Assembly: GCF_001270265.1 (NCBI RefSeq)
Contig: NZ_LGAP01000029.1
Location: 1-64,000 of the forward strand
DNA: 64,000 nucleotides
Reading direction: 5' to 3'
Origin: Ensifer adhaerens
GTDB lineage: Bacteria; Pseudomonadota; Alphaproteobacteria; Rhizobiales; Rhizobiaceae
The notes beneath the pieces are model-generated. The model had not been told where the DNA came from. It saw only the letters and a program-made list of their open reading frames with translations, and made no database searches. Position 1 is the first letter of the stretch, and every line of letters starts with the position of its first letter. This document shows positions 8,639-17,485 of this stretch, piece by piece. The position numbers and the translations under genes were made by a program.

Positions 8639-9691
8639 TCAGATGCCCAGCAGGCGCCGGTTGGCCGCCTCGTCGGTACCGCTGTCGGCAAAGTCGTCAA
8701 ACGCCTTCTCGGTAACGCGGATGATGTGGTGTTTGACGAACTCGGCGCCCTCGCGCGCGCCGTCTTCGGGATGCTTCAGGCAGCACTCCCATTCCACCAC
8801 CGCCCAGCCGGAAAAATCATTGGCCGCCATCTTGGAAAACACCGCGCCGAAATCGACCTGGCCGTCTCCAAGCGAGCGGAAGCGACCGGCCCGGTTGACC
8901 CAGCCCTGGTAGCCGCCATAGACGCCCTGCCGCCCGGTCGGGTTGAACTCGGCATCCTTGACGTGGAACATCCGGATGCGATCCTTGTAGATGTCGATGT
9001 TGTCGAGATAGTCGAGGCACTGCAGCACATAGTGCGACGGGTCGTAGAGCATGTTGGCGCGGGCATGGTTGCCGGTGCGCTCCAGAAACATCTCGAAGGT
9101 GATGCCGTCGTGCAGGTCTTCGCCCGGATGGATCTCGTAGCAGACGTCGACGCCGCAGTCCTCGGCATGGTCGAGGATCGGCCGCCAGCGTTTCGCCAGC
9201 TCGTCGAACGCGGTCTCGACCAGGCCGGCCGGGCGCTGAGGCCAGGGATAGATGAACGGCCAGGCAAGCGCGCCGGAAAAGCTCGCCATCGCATCAAGCC
9301 CGAGGTTCTTCGACGCCGTCAGCGCCAGCTTCACCTGCTCGACCGCCCATTGCTGCCGCGCCTTCGGGTTGCCGCGCACTTCCGGCACGGCAAAGCCGTC
9401 GAAGACCTCGTCATAGGCCGGATGGGTGGCGACCAGCTGGCCCTGCAGATGGGTCGACAGTTCGGTGATCTCGACGCCGTTGTCGCGAGCAATGCCGGCA
9501 AGCTCGTCGCAATAGGTTTTTGACGTCGCCGCCTTCTGCAAATCGATCAGCCGCGCGTCCCACGTCGGCACCTGCACGCCCTTGTAGCCGCAATCGGCCG
9601 CCCACTTCGTGATCGACGCAAACGAGTTGAACGGCGCCGCATCCCCCGCAAACTGCGCCAGAAACAGACCGGGGCCCTTGATCGTTTTCAT
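8639..9691 (-). CDS. Sugar phosphate isomerase/epimerase (AP-endonuclease-2-like TIM barrel)
   Basis: A 350-residue xylose-isomerase-like TIM-barrel protein. Metal ligands expected for the family are visible in order: Glu in VCYEIHPGED, Asp in MLYDPSHY, His in MFHVKDAEF and Glu in VVEWECC. Members include tagatose and hydroxypyruvate epimerases and IolE/IolI-type enzymes. Two ATGs are possible; the one at 9691 is preferred because AGGAGG lies nine bases before it, while the ATG at 9700 abuts that site. It lies next to a Gfo/Idh dehydrogenase, a common catabolic pairing. Confidence 0.87.
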   Translation of the reverse strand: MKTIKGPGLFLAQFAGDAAPFNSFASITKWAADCGYKGVQVPTWDARLIDLQKAATSKTYCDELAGIARDNGVEITELSTHLQGQLVATHPAYDEVFDGFAVPEVRGNPKARQQWAVEQVKLALTASKNLGLDAMASFSGALAWPFIYPWPQRPAGLVETAFDELAKRWRPILDHAEDCGVDVCYEIHPGEDLHDGITFEMFLERTGNHARANMLYDPSHYVLQCLDYLDNIDIYKDRIRMFHVKDAEFNPTGRQGVYGGYQGWVNRAGRFRSLGDGQVDFGAVFSKMAANDFSGWAVVEWECCLKHPEDGAREGAEFVKHHIIRVTEKAFDDFADSGTDEAANRRLLGI

Positions 9692-10090
9692 CCCAAACAT
9701 CCTCCTGATAATATGGCTGCCGGCAAAGCCGGCCTGTTAGGCCAACGACAGGAAGAAGCGGAAGAAGGCTTCATTTTCGCTGCAGCTGAAGCACCTGAAA
9801 CGTTGCAGGCGCCGAAACTAGCAGATTTTTTGCATGGAGCAACCGGCCAGCGCGCAGTTTTTAAAGGTCGGTTTCAATCCCTCTTCGGACATGTCGGCAA
9901 TGCAGACGTGCAGCCCTGTTGCCATTTGTGCCGTGGATACCGCGGCAACGAAAAAGGGACGGCATCATGACGCCCCTTTCCCCTTGTCCGTCGCCAATTG
10001 TGACGATTATCCGTAACGCCGGTTGCCGGCGGTAAAGCCAGGCCTTGCCTGGCTCCGCCCTCCGTTCATGAAGCGCTTGCGAGCACCGGG
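9692..10090. other. Intergenic region between xylA and the isomerase gene
   Basis: About 400 bp without a credible gene. It contains the probable xylA terminator at 10036-10054 and an imperfect inverted repeat TGCCGTGG-ATA-CCGCGGCA at about 9929-9947. The rest presumably carries the promoter of the downstream isomerase gene; I do not recognise an operator here. Confidence 0.4.
10036..10054 (-). terminator. Probable xylA terminator
   Basis: Perfect 8-bp stem AGCCAGGC / GCCTGGCT with a 3-base loop, followed on the minus strand by UUUACC. It lies 36 bp past the xylA stop. The U tract is short, so efficiency is uncertain. Confidence 0.55.
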
Positions 10091-11401
10091 TCAGACGTAA
10101 CGGTTGACGACATTCTCCAGCAGTTCCTGCTTGCCGGACTTCGGCTGCGGGTTCAGGTCGGACTTCAACACCCAGGCTTCGATCTCTTCCAGCGAGAAGC
10201 CGCCCTCGAGCATCTTCTTGGCTTCCGGCACCTGCCAACCGGCATAACGCTGGTCGAGCGGTGCGGAAAGTGCCTTGTCCTCGATCATCTGGGCAGCAGC
10301 CTTGAGACCGCGGGCGCAGCAATCCATGCCGCCGATATGGCCGATCAGCAGGTCCTCGGGATCGAGCGACTGGCGCCGCAGCTTCGCGTCGAAGTTGGTG
10401 CCACCGGTCTTGAAGCCGCCACCGGCCAGAACCTGGTAGTAGGCAAGCGCCATTTCCGGCACGTTGTTGGGGAACTGGTCGGTATCCCAGCCCGACTGGT
10501 AGTCGTTGCGGTTCATGTCGATCGAGCCGAAAATGCCGAGCGCATTGGCAAGCGCCAGTTCGTGCTCGAAGGAGTGGCCGGCGAGGATCGCGTGGCCCTG
10601 TTCGATGTTGACCTGCACTTCCTTTTCCAGGCCGTACTTCTTGAGGAAGCCGTAAACGGTGGCGACGTCGTAGTCGTACTGGTGCTTGGTCGGCTCCTGC
10701 GGCTTCGGCTCGATCAGGATCGCGCCCTTGAAGCCGATCTTGTGCTTGTACTCGACCACCAGGTTGACGAAGCGGCCGAGCTGATCGAGCTCGCGCGACA
10801 GGTCGGTGTTGAGCAGCGTCTCATACCCTTCGCGCCCGCCCCACAGCACATAGTTCTCGCCGCCGAGACGCTGGGTAGCGTCGAGGCAGGTCTTGACCGT
10901 CGCAGCCGCAAAGGCAAACACATCCGGATCCGGATTGGTCGCGGCACCCGACATGTAGCGGCGGTTGGAGAAGAGATTGGCCGTACCCCAGAGCAGCTTG
11001 ACGCCGGTTTCCGACTGCTTCTTTTCGAAGTAATCGACGATCTCGTTGAGGTTTTTGGTGTTCTCGACGAAGTTGCGCCCTTCGGGGCGGACGTCCGCAT
11101 CGTGGAAGCAGTAGTAGGGAACGCCGAGCAGCTGGAAGAATTCAAACGCAACGTCCGCCTTCAGTTTGGCGGCGTCCATCGTGTTCTTGAACCAGGGGCG
11201 CTCGAACGTCTGGCCGCCGAAGGGGTCGCCGCCCGGCCAGACGAAGGTGTGCCAATAGGCGACCGCAAAGCGCAGGTGATCTTCCATGCGCTTGCCGAAG
11301 ACGACCTCGTCCTTGTTGTAGTGGCGGAAGGCGAGCGGATTGCTGCTCTCCGGTCCCTCGTAGTTAATTTTGGCGATATCGCCGAAAAATCCCGTGCTCA
11401 C
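10091..11401 (-). CDS. xylA: Xylose isomerase XylA
   Basis: A 436-residue xylose isomerase converting D-xylose to D-xylulose with two divalent metals. The catalytic His100 and Asp103 are in CFHDAD, and the metal-binding stretch [13 protein letters not shown] is intact, marking the long (group II) class. The start is GTG at 11401, which gives the family N-terminus STGFFGDI and has GAGAGGAG upstream; the open frame beyond it is not conserved. xylB lies upstream on the same strand, but a plus-strand gene sits between them, so xylA must have its own promoter. Confidence 0.96.
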   Translation of the reverse strand: MSTGFFGDIAKINYEGPESSNPLAFRHYNKDEVVFGKRMEDHLRFAVAYWHTFVWPGGDPFGGQTFERPWFKNTMDAAKLKADVAFEFFQLLGVPYYCFHDADVRPEGRNFVENTKNLNEIVDYFEKKQSETGVKLLWGTANLFSNRRYMSGAATNPDPDVFAFAAATVKTCLDATQRLGGENYVLWGGREGYETLLNTDLSRELDQLGRFVNLVVEYKHKIGFKGAILIEPKPQEPTKHQYDYDVATVYGFLKKYGLEKEVQVNIEQGHAILAGHSFEHELALANALGIFGSIDMNRNDYQSGWDTDQFPNNVPEMALAYYQVLAGGGFKTGGTNFDAKLRRQSLDPEDLLIGHIGGMDCCARGLKAAAQMIEDKALSAPLDQRYAGWQVPEAKKMLEGGFSLEEIEAWVLKSDLNPQPKSGKQELLENVVNRYV

Positions 11402-11538
11402 GGTCTGGCTCCTCTCATGGGTGGTGTGCCGGCGTCGCCATTGCAAAACGTCCGGCCATTACGTGGAAGGTAATTGGTTTCATTCCCTCGGGCGGCGATA
11501 GCTGGGGCATCGAAATGCCAAACCAAAGGAACAGTCAG

Positions 11539-11898
11539 ATGAACGACCTCAACCGGATCGCCCAAGCCTATATTGCCGCCTGGAACGCCGAGCCTGGCGA
11601 TCGCAGCGCCCTGATCGAAAAGGCCTTCTCGGCGGATGTCGCCTATCGCGATCCGATCATGCAGGGTGACGGGCATGAGGGCATCGGCGGCCTGATCGCC
11701 GGGGTAAAGGGCCAGTTCCCTGGCTTCCGCTTCACACTCAAGGGCACGCCGGATGGCTTTGCCGACACGATCCGCTTCTCCTGGGCACTCGGTCCCGAAG
11801 GCGTCGAGCCCGTGATCGAGGGCACCGATGTCGGCCTGATCGAAAACGGCCGGCTGAAGCAAGTCACCGGCTTTCTCGACAAGGTGCCGGCGCAATAG
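11539..11898 (+). CDS. SnoaL-like / NTF2-fold protein
   Basis: A 119-residue protein with the NTF2-like cone-fold pattern: an N-terminal helix (IAQAYIAAWNA), the AFSADVAYRDPIMQG hairpin, and a terminal strand LIENGRLKQVTGFLD. The family spans polyketide cyclases, isomerases and ligand-binding proteins, so function is unknown. The start at 11539 is chosen for AAAGGA eight bases upstream. It is transcribed opposite to, and between, xylA and xylB. Confidence 0.78.
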   Translation: MNDLNRIAQAYIAAWNAEPGDRSALIEKAFSADVAYRDPIMQGDGHEGIGGLIAGVKGQFPGFRFTLKGTPDGFADTIRFSWALGPEGVEPVIEGTDVGLIENGRLKQVTGFLDKVPAQ

Positions 11899-11939
11899 GC
11901 CCGGTCGATCGGCAACAGCCATGGAAGGGCGCGATATGG

Positions 11940-13394
11940 TCATGTCGCCGCGCCCTTGATGGCGGGATAAAGGCGTCGATAGCGCTGATAGGCTTCTTCG
12001 TAGGCAGCCACCAGGCCGGTATCCGGCGCGATCGTTTGCGCCGTTTTCGGCGGATGGCAGGTCGCGACCGGATCGGCACCGGTTGCCGCGATCAGCCCAA
12101 GACGCGCAGCGCCGAAGGCCGCGCCGAAATCGCCGTCGGCAGGCAGATCGACCGGCAGATCGAGCGCGGTCGCAATCGACTTCAGCCAATAACGCGAACG
12201 CGAGCCGCCGCCGATCGCCGTCACCCGTGTCAGCGTGGTGCCGGCCGCGCGCAATGCCTCGAGGCTGTCGCGGATGGCGAAGGAAACCCCTTCCATCACT
12301 GCCTGCGTCAGCACCACGCGGCTGCTCTCGTGGCCGAGGCCGGCAAAGGCGCCGCGGATCCCTGCATCGTTGTGGGGGGTTCGCTCGCCGGAGAGATAGG
12401 GAAGGAAGGTCACGCCGCCTGGCGTCTTCAACGTATCGCCCAATTCCGTACTGAGGTCGGCGGCACTGCGACCGGCAATCCCCGAATACCAGTTGAGCGC
12501 ATCGGTCGCCGACAGGATGACGCCCATCTGATGCCAGGTGTTCGGCAGAGCATGGCAGAAGGCGTGAACGGCACTTGCCGGATTGGGCAGGTAACTGGCG
12601 TTGGCAGCAAACAGCACGCCGGACGTGCCGAGCGAGACGAAGGCATGGCCTTCGCCGACCGTGCCCATGCCGCAGGCGGAGGCCGCATTGTCGCCCGCCC
12701 CGCCAGCAACGACGACGCCGTCGCCCATGCCCCAGCGCGACGCCAGCTCTGATCGAAGCGCTCCCGCCCGATCCGTGCCTTCGACGAGATCCGGCATCTG
12801 CCGTTCATCCATGCCGGTGGCCGAAAGCAGGCTTTCCGACCAGCGTCGCTTGCCGGTGTCGAGCCAGGCGGTGCCGGCCGAATCCGACATCTCCGAGATA
12901 TGCTCGCCGGTCAGCCACAGGCGCAGATAGTCCTTGGGCAACAGCACCCAGCGCACCTTGGCAAAAAGATCCGGCTCGTTTTCACGCACCCAAACGAGTT
13001 TCGGCGCGGTGAATCCGGGGAAGACGATGTTGCCGGTGATGGCGCGGAATTGCGGATCGGCGTCGAGTGCCGCCGCCTCGCGAAAACTGCGGGTATCGTT
13101 CCAGAGGATGCAGGGCCGCAGCACCTTGTCGTCGGCGTCGAGCAGCGTCGCGCCATGCATCTGGCCGGAGAGGCCGATGCCGCGCACGGCCGCAAGCGCT
13201 GCCGGGTGCGCCGCCTTCAGGCCTGATATCGCCTGCTCGGTAGCGCGCACCCAATCGGCCGGATCCTGCTCCGACCAGCCGGGATGCGGCCGGGAAACGT
13301 CGAGCGCACCGGAGGCCGAACCGACAATGCGCTGATTGTCGTCCATCAGCATCGCCTTGACGCCCGACGTGCCGAGATCCAGTCCGAGATACAT
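11940..13394 (-). CDS. xylB: Xylulokinase XylB
   Basis: A 484-residue FGGY-family kinase that phosphorylates D-xylulose to xylulose 5-phosphate. The ATP-binding N-terminus LGLDLGTSGVKAML, the substrate-region motif GLSGQMHGATL and the second-domain motif AGGAGDNAASACGMG are present. The start at 13394 (MYLGLDLG) follows TGGAGG; an ATG four codons earlier is too close to that site. It acts with XylA and lies 73 bp downstream of the LacI-type regulator on the same strand, suggesting a regulator-kinase transcript. Confidence 0.95.
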   Translation of the reverse strand: MYLGLDLGTSGVKAMLMDDNQRIVGSASGALDVSRPHPGWSEQDPADWVRATEQAISGLKAAHPAALAAVRGIGLSGQMHGATLLDADDKVLRPCILWNDTRSFREAAALDADPQFRAITGNIVFPGFTAPKLVWVRENEPDLFAKVRWVLLPKDYLRLWLTGEHISEMSDSAGTAWLDTGKRRWSESLLSATGMDERQMPDLVEGTDRAGALRSELASRWGMGDGVVVAGGAGDNAASACGMGTVGEGHAFVSLGTSGVLFAANASYLPNPASAVHAFCHALPNTWHQMGVILSATDALNWYSGIAGRSAADLSTELGDTLKTPGGVTFLPYLSGERTPHNDAGIRGAFAGLGHESSRVVLTQAVMEGVSFAIRDSLEALRAAGTTLTRVTAIGGGSRSRYWLKSIATALDLPVDLPADGDFGAAFGAARLGLIAATGADPVATCHPPKTAQTIAPDTGLVAAYEEAYQRYRRLYPAIKGAAT

Positions 13395-13409
13395 GCATGC
13401 CTCCATTGA

Positions 13410-13453
13410 GCAATTCCAGGAAAAGTGTTGAACCGCTTTCCGTCAGGAATTGT
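13410..13453. repeat. Rhizobial nested-hairpin repeat
   Basis: GCAATTCCAGGAAAAGTG followed by a CTTTCC arm and GGAATTGT. It matches the first stem of the element at 301-344 with a few changes. It occupies most of the gap between the LacI regulator stop and the xylB start and may influence their shared transcript. Confidence 0.7.
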
Positions 13454-13467
13454 GTAAATTCAAAGTA

Positions 13468-14505
13468 TTACGCCGGTTCGACCGGCAGGTTGTCCTTCAG
13501 AAAAATATCGATGCGGATGCGCTCCTGTGCCTCGATCATCGAGAGCCCATCGGCGCGCGCCTTCAGCACGCGAATGGCGCTGCGCACCTCGTGCCCCGCA
13601 TCCTGATTGAGCAGCGCATCGATGGTGCCCGAGACGAGTGCGGCACGGCTGTACGGCGTCAGCTCGTGGGCGATCGCGCAGATCTCGGCCTGACGCCCGG
13701 CCTTTTCGAGCGCCGCGATCAGGCCACGGTTGCCCGCGCCGAGGCTGTAGATGCCGGCCAGGTCCGCGTGCGACACCAGCAGGTCCTGCACCAGTTTCTC
13801 GACTTCGGACGGGTCATCGTGCCCCTCAACCACGGGCAGCAGATGCCGCTTGGCCACACTGTCGTTCATGGCAGCGCTGAAGCCCTCAAGCCGATCCCTG
13901 TGGTCTCGCACCAGCATCGAGCCGGCAACGATTGCCACCGGACCGTCGCGGCCACCAAGGAAACGCCGCATCAGGCTGCCGGCCGTGCGCCCGGCGGCGA
14001 TATTGTCGACACCGGCGAAATGATCGCGCTCGGAACCGGTCAGGTCCGAGACGAGCGTGACGACGGCGATGCCGTCTGCGCGAAGCCGCCCGACGGCCGC
14101 CACCACTTCCGGCGCCTCGACGGCAACGACGGCAACGCCGGCAGGCTCCCGCCGGCGCGCTTCGTCGAGCGCCTCGGCCAGTGCCGACGCATCGAAGGCG
14201 GGAACGGAGAGAATGGTGATATCGGTCCGCTCGACGGCGGAGCGGGCTCTGGCGGACTGGACCTCGGCCTCAAGCCCGCGCATGAAGGCGTTTTCACCCT
14301 CGGGCAGGATGAAGATCAGCGGATAGCTGCGGCTCTTGGCAAGATTGGCCGCCGCCACGTCCCTGATATAACCGAGCGTCGCGATGGCGCGCTCGACCTT
14401 GTCGCGCGTGACCTTCCGAACACCAGGGCGATTGTTCAAAACCCGATCGACGGTCGCAAGACTGACCTCGGCTTCTGCAGCGATATCGTGAACTGTAGGG
14501 CGCAT
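13468..14505 (-). CDS. LacI-family regulator, probably of xylose genes
   Basis: A 345-residue LacI/GalR repressor. The helix-turn-helix TVHDIAAEAEVSLATVDRVLN is at residues 3-23, the hinge helix follows, and a periplasmic-binding-protein-like ligand domain covers residues from about 60 to the end. The ATG at 14505 is preferred over the adjacent 14508 because GGAGG lies five bases upstream. Position directly before xylB suggests it senses xylose or a related sugar; this is inference. A strong palindrome at 14536-14559 in its own promoter region suggests autoregulation. Confidence 0.88.
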   Translation of the reverse strand: MRPTVHDIAAEAEVSLATVDRVLNNRPGVRKVTRDKVERAIATLGYIRDVAAANLAKSRSYPLIFILPEGENAFMRGLEAEVQSARARSAVERTDITILSVPAFDASALAEALDEARRREPAGVAVVAVEAPEVVAAVGRLRADGIAVVTLVSDLTGSERDHFAGVDNIAAGRTAGSLMRRFLGGRDGPVAIVAGSMLVRDHRDRLEGFSAAMNDSVAKRHLLPVVEGHDDPSEVEKLVQDLLVSHADLAGIYSLGAGNRGLIAALEKAGRQAEICAIAHELTPYSRAALVSGTIDALLNQDAGHEVRSAIRVLKARADGLSMIEAQERIRIDIFLKDNLPVEPA

Positions 14506-14535
14506 CATTTCCTCCCGCAAACTGCCTTAGAGGAA

Positions 14536-14559
14536 TTTTTGATGTACGTAAATCAAAAA
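14536..14559. promoter_or_regulatory. Candidate LacI-type operator
   Basis: A 24-bp palindrome with one mismatched pair: TTTTTGAT-N8-ATCAAAAA with TACG-like central symmetry. It lies 31 bp upstream of the LacI-family start, in a short AT-rich gap, which is the expected place for an autoregulatory site. Confidence 0.65.
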
Positions 14560-14592
14560 TGCACGGAGGAAAACCAACCGCTGTTTTCGCGG

Positions 14593-15708
14593 CTAAAAAC
14601 GCTTGCTGAAGGCTTGCGTGAAAACGATCTCGCCGTGGCCCTTGCCGGCCTCGGCAAGCACCACATCCATGAAACCGTCGGTCACGCGCACGAGGGCGAA
14701 ACCGCCCATATAGGCAGCCTTCGGCTTGAACAGATCTAGCCCTTCGCGGCGATAGATCATCGCGGTTTCGTGCTGGTGGCCGTGAAAGAGGCCGATGACA
14801 TTGCAGCCCTTGATCGCGCCGACGAGTGCCTGGCGCTGCTCAATGCTCCACCAGTGCGGCGGGCCGTCGCCCTGATCGTCGAAGGTCCTGGCGGCGGCGT
14901 CCCAGACTTCCGTGGAGAAGGCGTCCCAGCCATAATGCTGGAACAGGATCACCGGTCGGCCGTCAGCGGCATAGGACGCCAGATCCTGCTTCAACCACGG
15001 CAGCGCATCGACGGCTCCCTTGCTGACGTCGCCGCCGAAGCGCTGGAGCTGAACGAGATGCAGCCCGCCCCAATCCCAGGAGTAGCAGTCCGACAGCGGG
15101 TCATAGTTCGTCACCGGCACCGGCGGCTTGTAGAACACCGTCTGGCGATGGTTGAGCTCGACATAGTCGCGCAGCTCGCGACGATACCAGTCGACATGCG
15201 GCGGCGGTCCGTCCTGATCGAGGTCATGATTGCCGAGGCCGACATAGACGGGGAAGTGCACGCGGTCGGCACCGGGTCCCTCCTGGTAACGGCTCGAAAA
15301 CTGCTGCAGCTGCCGGCCCTCGCGCGGCTGGTGCACCTGTCCGCCGCCGTCGTCGGTGACGTCGCCACCCAGCACCAGGCCGAGCGGCCTGCCGATCCGC
15401 CTACGGGCGCTGCCGAGCCCACTCGGCTGACCGGCAACGGTTTCCGGCCAATGCATTGCCGCCAGAGCATTGAGCGCCGCGACGTGACGAAGCAGGTTTT
15501 CGTCGGTCTTGCCCTCCGCCGCACAGTTCGGCGCAAGGCCTTCGGTCGAGACGAGGCAGGCGTGGATATCATTGGAAAACAGGAAGGTGGCATCAACGGG
15601 CGGGTGTACCGCTGCCCGCGCCGCCGGCGCCAGCAGCGCTGCGCTCGCCCCAGCCGCACCGACAAGGAAGGAACGCCGGGAAATGCCGAACCGTCCCAAT
15701 GACTGCAT
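14593..15708 (-). CDS. Tat-exported calcineurin-like metallophosphoesterase
   Basis: A 371-residue protein. It begins with a twin-arginine signal, SRRSFLVG at residues 10-17 followed by an Ala-rich hydrophobic stretch ending AARAAV, so it is folded in the cytoplasm and exported. Dimetal phosphoesterase motifs are present: FSNDIHACL, VLGGDVTDDGG, GLGNHDLDQDG and GLFHGHQHET. The start at 15708 is set by the signal peptide; upstream codons are spurious. Substrate unknown. It follows emrB on the same strand with a 118-bp gap. Confidence 0.85.
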   Translation of the reverse strand: MQSLGRFGISRRSFLVGAAGASAALLAPAARAAVHPPVDATFLFSNDIHACLVSTEGLAPNCAAEGKTDENLLRHVAALNALAAMHWPETVAGQPSGLGSARRRIGRPLGLVLGGDVTDDGGGQVHQPREGRQLQQFSSRYQEGPGADRVHFPVYVGLGNHDLDQDGPPPHVDWYRRELRDYVELNHRQTVFYKPPVPVTNYDPLSDCYSWDWGGLHLVQLQRFGGDVSKGAVDALPWLKQDLASYAADGRPVILFQHYGWDAFSTEVWDAAARTFDDQGDGPPHWWSIEQRQALVGAIKGCNVIGLFHGHQHETAMIYRREGLDLFKPKAAYMGGFALVRVTDGFMDVVLAEAGKGHGEIVFTQAFSKRF

Positions 15709-15756
15709 GAATGACCCCGTTTTCAGCCGGCCAGGGCGCCAGACCGAAGATCGGGA

Positions 15757-15783
15757 CCGGCCGGAGATTGTTTTTCCGGCCGG
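15757..15783. repeat. GC-rich inverted repeat between emrB and the phosphoesterase gene
   Basis: CCGGCCGG occurs twice, separated by 11 bases that include a TTTTT run on the plus strand. The arms can form a stable 8-bp stem. It may reduce read-through from emrB but lacks a U tract on the minus strand. Confidence 0.4.
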
Positions 15784-15826
15784 ATTGTGCAGCAACGCGA
15801 CGATCGCGTAAACCGTGCAAACGGAA

Positions 15827-17416
15827 CTAGTGGCCGCCGTCGCTTGGGCCAACACCTTGCGGTTTCTTGATCATCATCACCCCCAGGATCAGCGACAGGA
15901 ACAGCACCGTCAGGATGACGAAGACGTCGCCGAACGACAGGATCATCGCCTGCTTCTGCGCCATCGCCGCAAGCTGCTTGATGGCGATGGTCGCACCGTC
16001 AAGGCCATGGGTGTTGAAGTTCGCTGCCATGTTGTTGAACCGCTCCATCGCCTCCGGGTTGCCCCACTGGATATGCTCGGAAAGCCGGGCATAGTGCAGG
16101 TCCTGGCGCTGGGTCAGGATGGTGTTGATCACCGCCAGGCCGACAGCGCCGCCGAGATTGCGCGTCAGGTTGAACAGACCGGATGCGCCGCGCATGCGCG
16201 CCGGCGGCATGGTGCCGAGCGCGATGTTGTTGATCGGCACCATGCACAGCATCAGCCCGACGCCGCGCAGGATCTGGGGGATGAACAACTCGTAGAAGTC
16301 CCAGTCGGCCGTCAGGTGCCCCATGATCCAGGTGCCGCTGGCAAAGCTGGCAAAGCCGATGGTCATCAGCACGCGCGGATCGAGCTTGCCCGACAGGATG
16401 CCGGCGACCGGCGCCGTCAAGAACATCGCCAGACCCGAGACGAACATCGTCTCGCCGATCATCAGCGAATCGTAGCCGCGGATGCGCCCGAGATAGAGCG
16501 GATAGAGATAGGTGAGGCCATAGAGCCCGATGCCCATGACGAAGGAGAACATCGAGCCGAAGGCGAAGTTGCGGTTTGCAAACGCCCTGAGGTCGACCAC
16601 CGGGAATTCAACCTTGAAGGCCCTGTAGAAGAAGATCACGGCGGCGATCACCGTGGCGACGGCGCCCATGACGATGTGATCGTCATTGAACCAGTCGTTG
16701 GCGTTGCCTTCTTCCAGAACATATTCGAGCGAGCCGAGGAAGATCGCCATCGAGGCAAGCCCCCACCAGTCGAACTTCTTAAAGAGGCTCAATTCCGGCT
16801 TGTCGAAATCGATGAAACTCCAGGTCAGTGTCGCGACAATGATGCCGGGGATGACGTTGACCAGGAACAGCCAGTGCCAGGAGAAGGCATGGCTGAGATA
16901 GCCGCCGACGGTCGGGCCGATGGTCGGCGCAAGCGTGGCGATCAGGCCGATGATCGGCGAAACGATGTTGCGCTTCGACGGCGGGAAAATGGTGAAGGCG
17001 GCCGCAAAGACCGACGGGATCATGCCGCCGCCGATAAAACCCTGGATCGCCCGGTAGACGATCATCTGGTCGATATTGGTGGCGGTCGCGGCGAGCGCAC
17101 TTGCCGCGGTGAAACCCGCCGCCGAAACCGAAAACAGCACGCGCGTCGAGACGATGCGCGCCAGCGTGCCCGACAGCGGGATCATGATGACTTCGGCAAT
17201 GAGGTAGGAGGTCTGCACCCAGCCGATTTCGTCGGAGCCGGCTGACAAGCCCGCCTGGATTTCGGCAAGCGACGCCGAAACGATCTGGATGTCGAGGATC
17301 GCCATGAACATGCCGACCACCATGGCGAAGAAGGCGATCAGCCTTCTCGGATCCATGTGTTCCTCGACCTTCGGTGCGGCTGCCGCCACCGAGCCTGCTG
17401 TTGCCGTTGCGGCCAT
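15827..17416 (-). CDS. emrB: EmrB/QacA-type 14-helix drug efflux permease
   Basis: A 529-residue DHA2-family major facilitator protein with about 14 membrane helices. The family motif appears as LDIQIVSASLAEIQAGL in helix 1, with SYLIAEVIMIPLSG and RAIQGFIGGGMIP following. It pumps toxic compounds using the proton gradient and needs the EmrA adaptor and an outer-membrane channel such as TolC to cross the envelope. The start at 17416 follows AGGGAG; a second ATG ten codons upstream lacks such a site. It lies 69 bp after emrA in one operon. Confidence 0.93.
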   Translation of the reverse strand: MAATATAGSVAAAAPKVEEHMDPRRLIAFFAMVVGMFMAILDIQIVSASLAEIQAGLSAGSDEIGWVQTSYLIAEVIMIPLSGTLARIVSTRVLFSVSAAGFTAASALAATATNIDQMIVYRAIQGFIGGGMIPSVFAAAFTIFPPSKRNIVSPIIGLIATLAPTIGPTVGGYLSHAFSWHWLFLVNVIPGIIVATLTWSFIDFDKPELSLFKKFDWWGLASMAIFLGSLEYVLEEGNANDWFNDDHIVMGAVATVIAAVIFFYRAFKVEFPVVDLRAFANRNFAFGSMFSFVMGIGLYGLTYLYPLYLGRIRGYDSLMIGETMFVSGLAMFLTAPVAGILSGKLDPRVLMTIGFASFASGTWIMGHLTADWDFYELFIPQILRGVGLMLCMVPINNIALGTMPPARMRGASGLFNLTRNLGGAVGLAVINTILTQRQDLHYARLSEHIQWGNPEAMERFNNMAANFNTHGLDGATIAIKQLAAMAQKQAMILSFGDVFVILTVLFLSLILGVMMIKKPQGVGPSDGGH

Positions 17417-17485
17417 CTGAGCCACTCCCTGCGTGTAAAGGCGCATCGGCGCGTTCCATCGAACACGCCGGCGCGTCAGGCCCGA

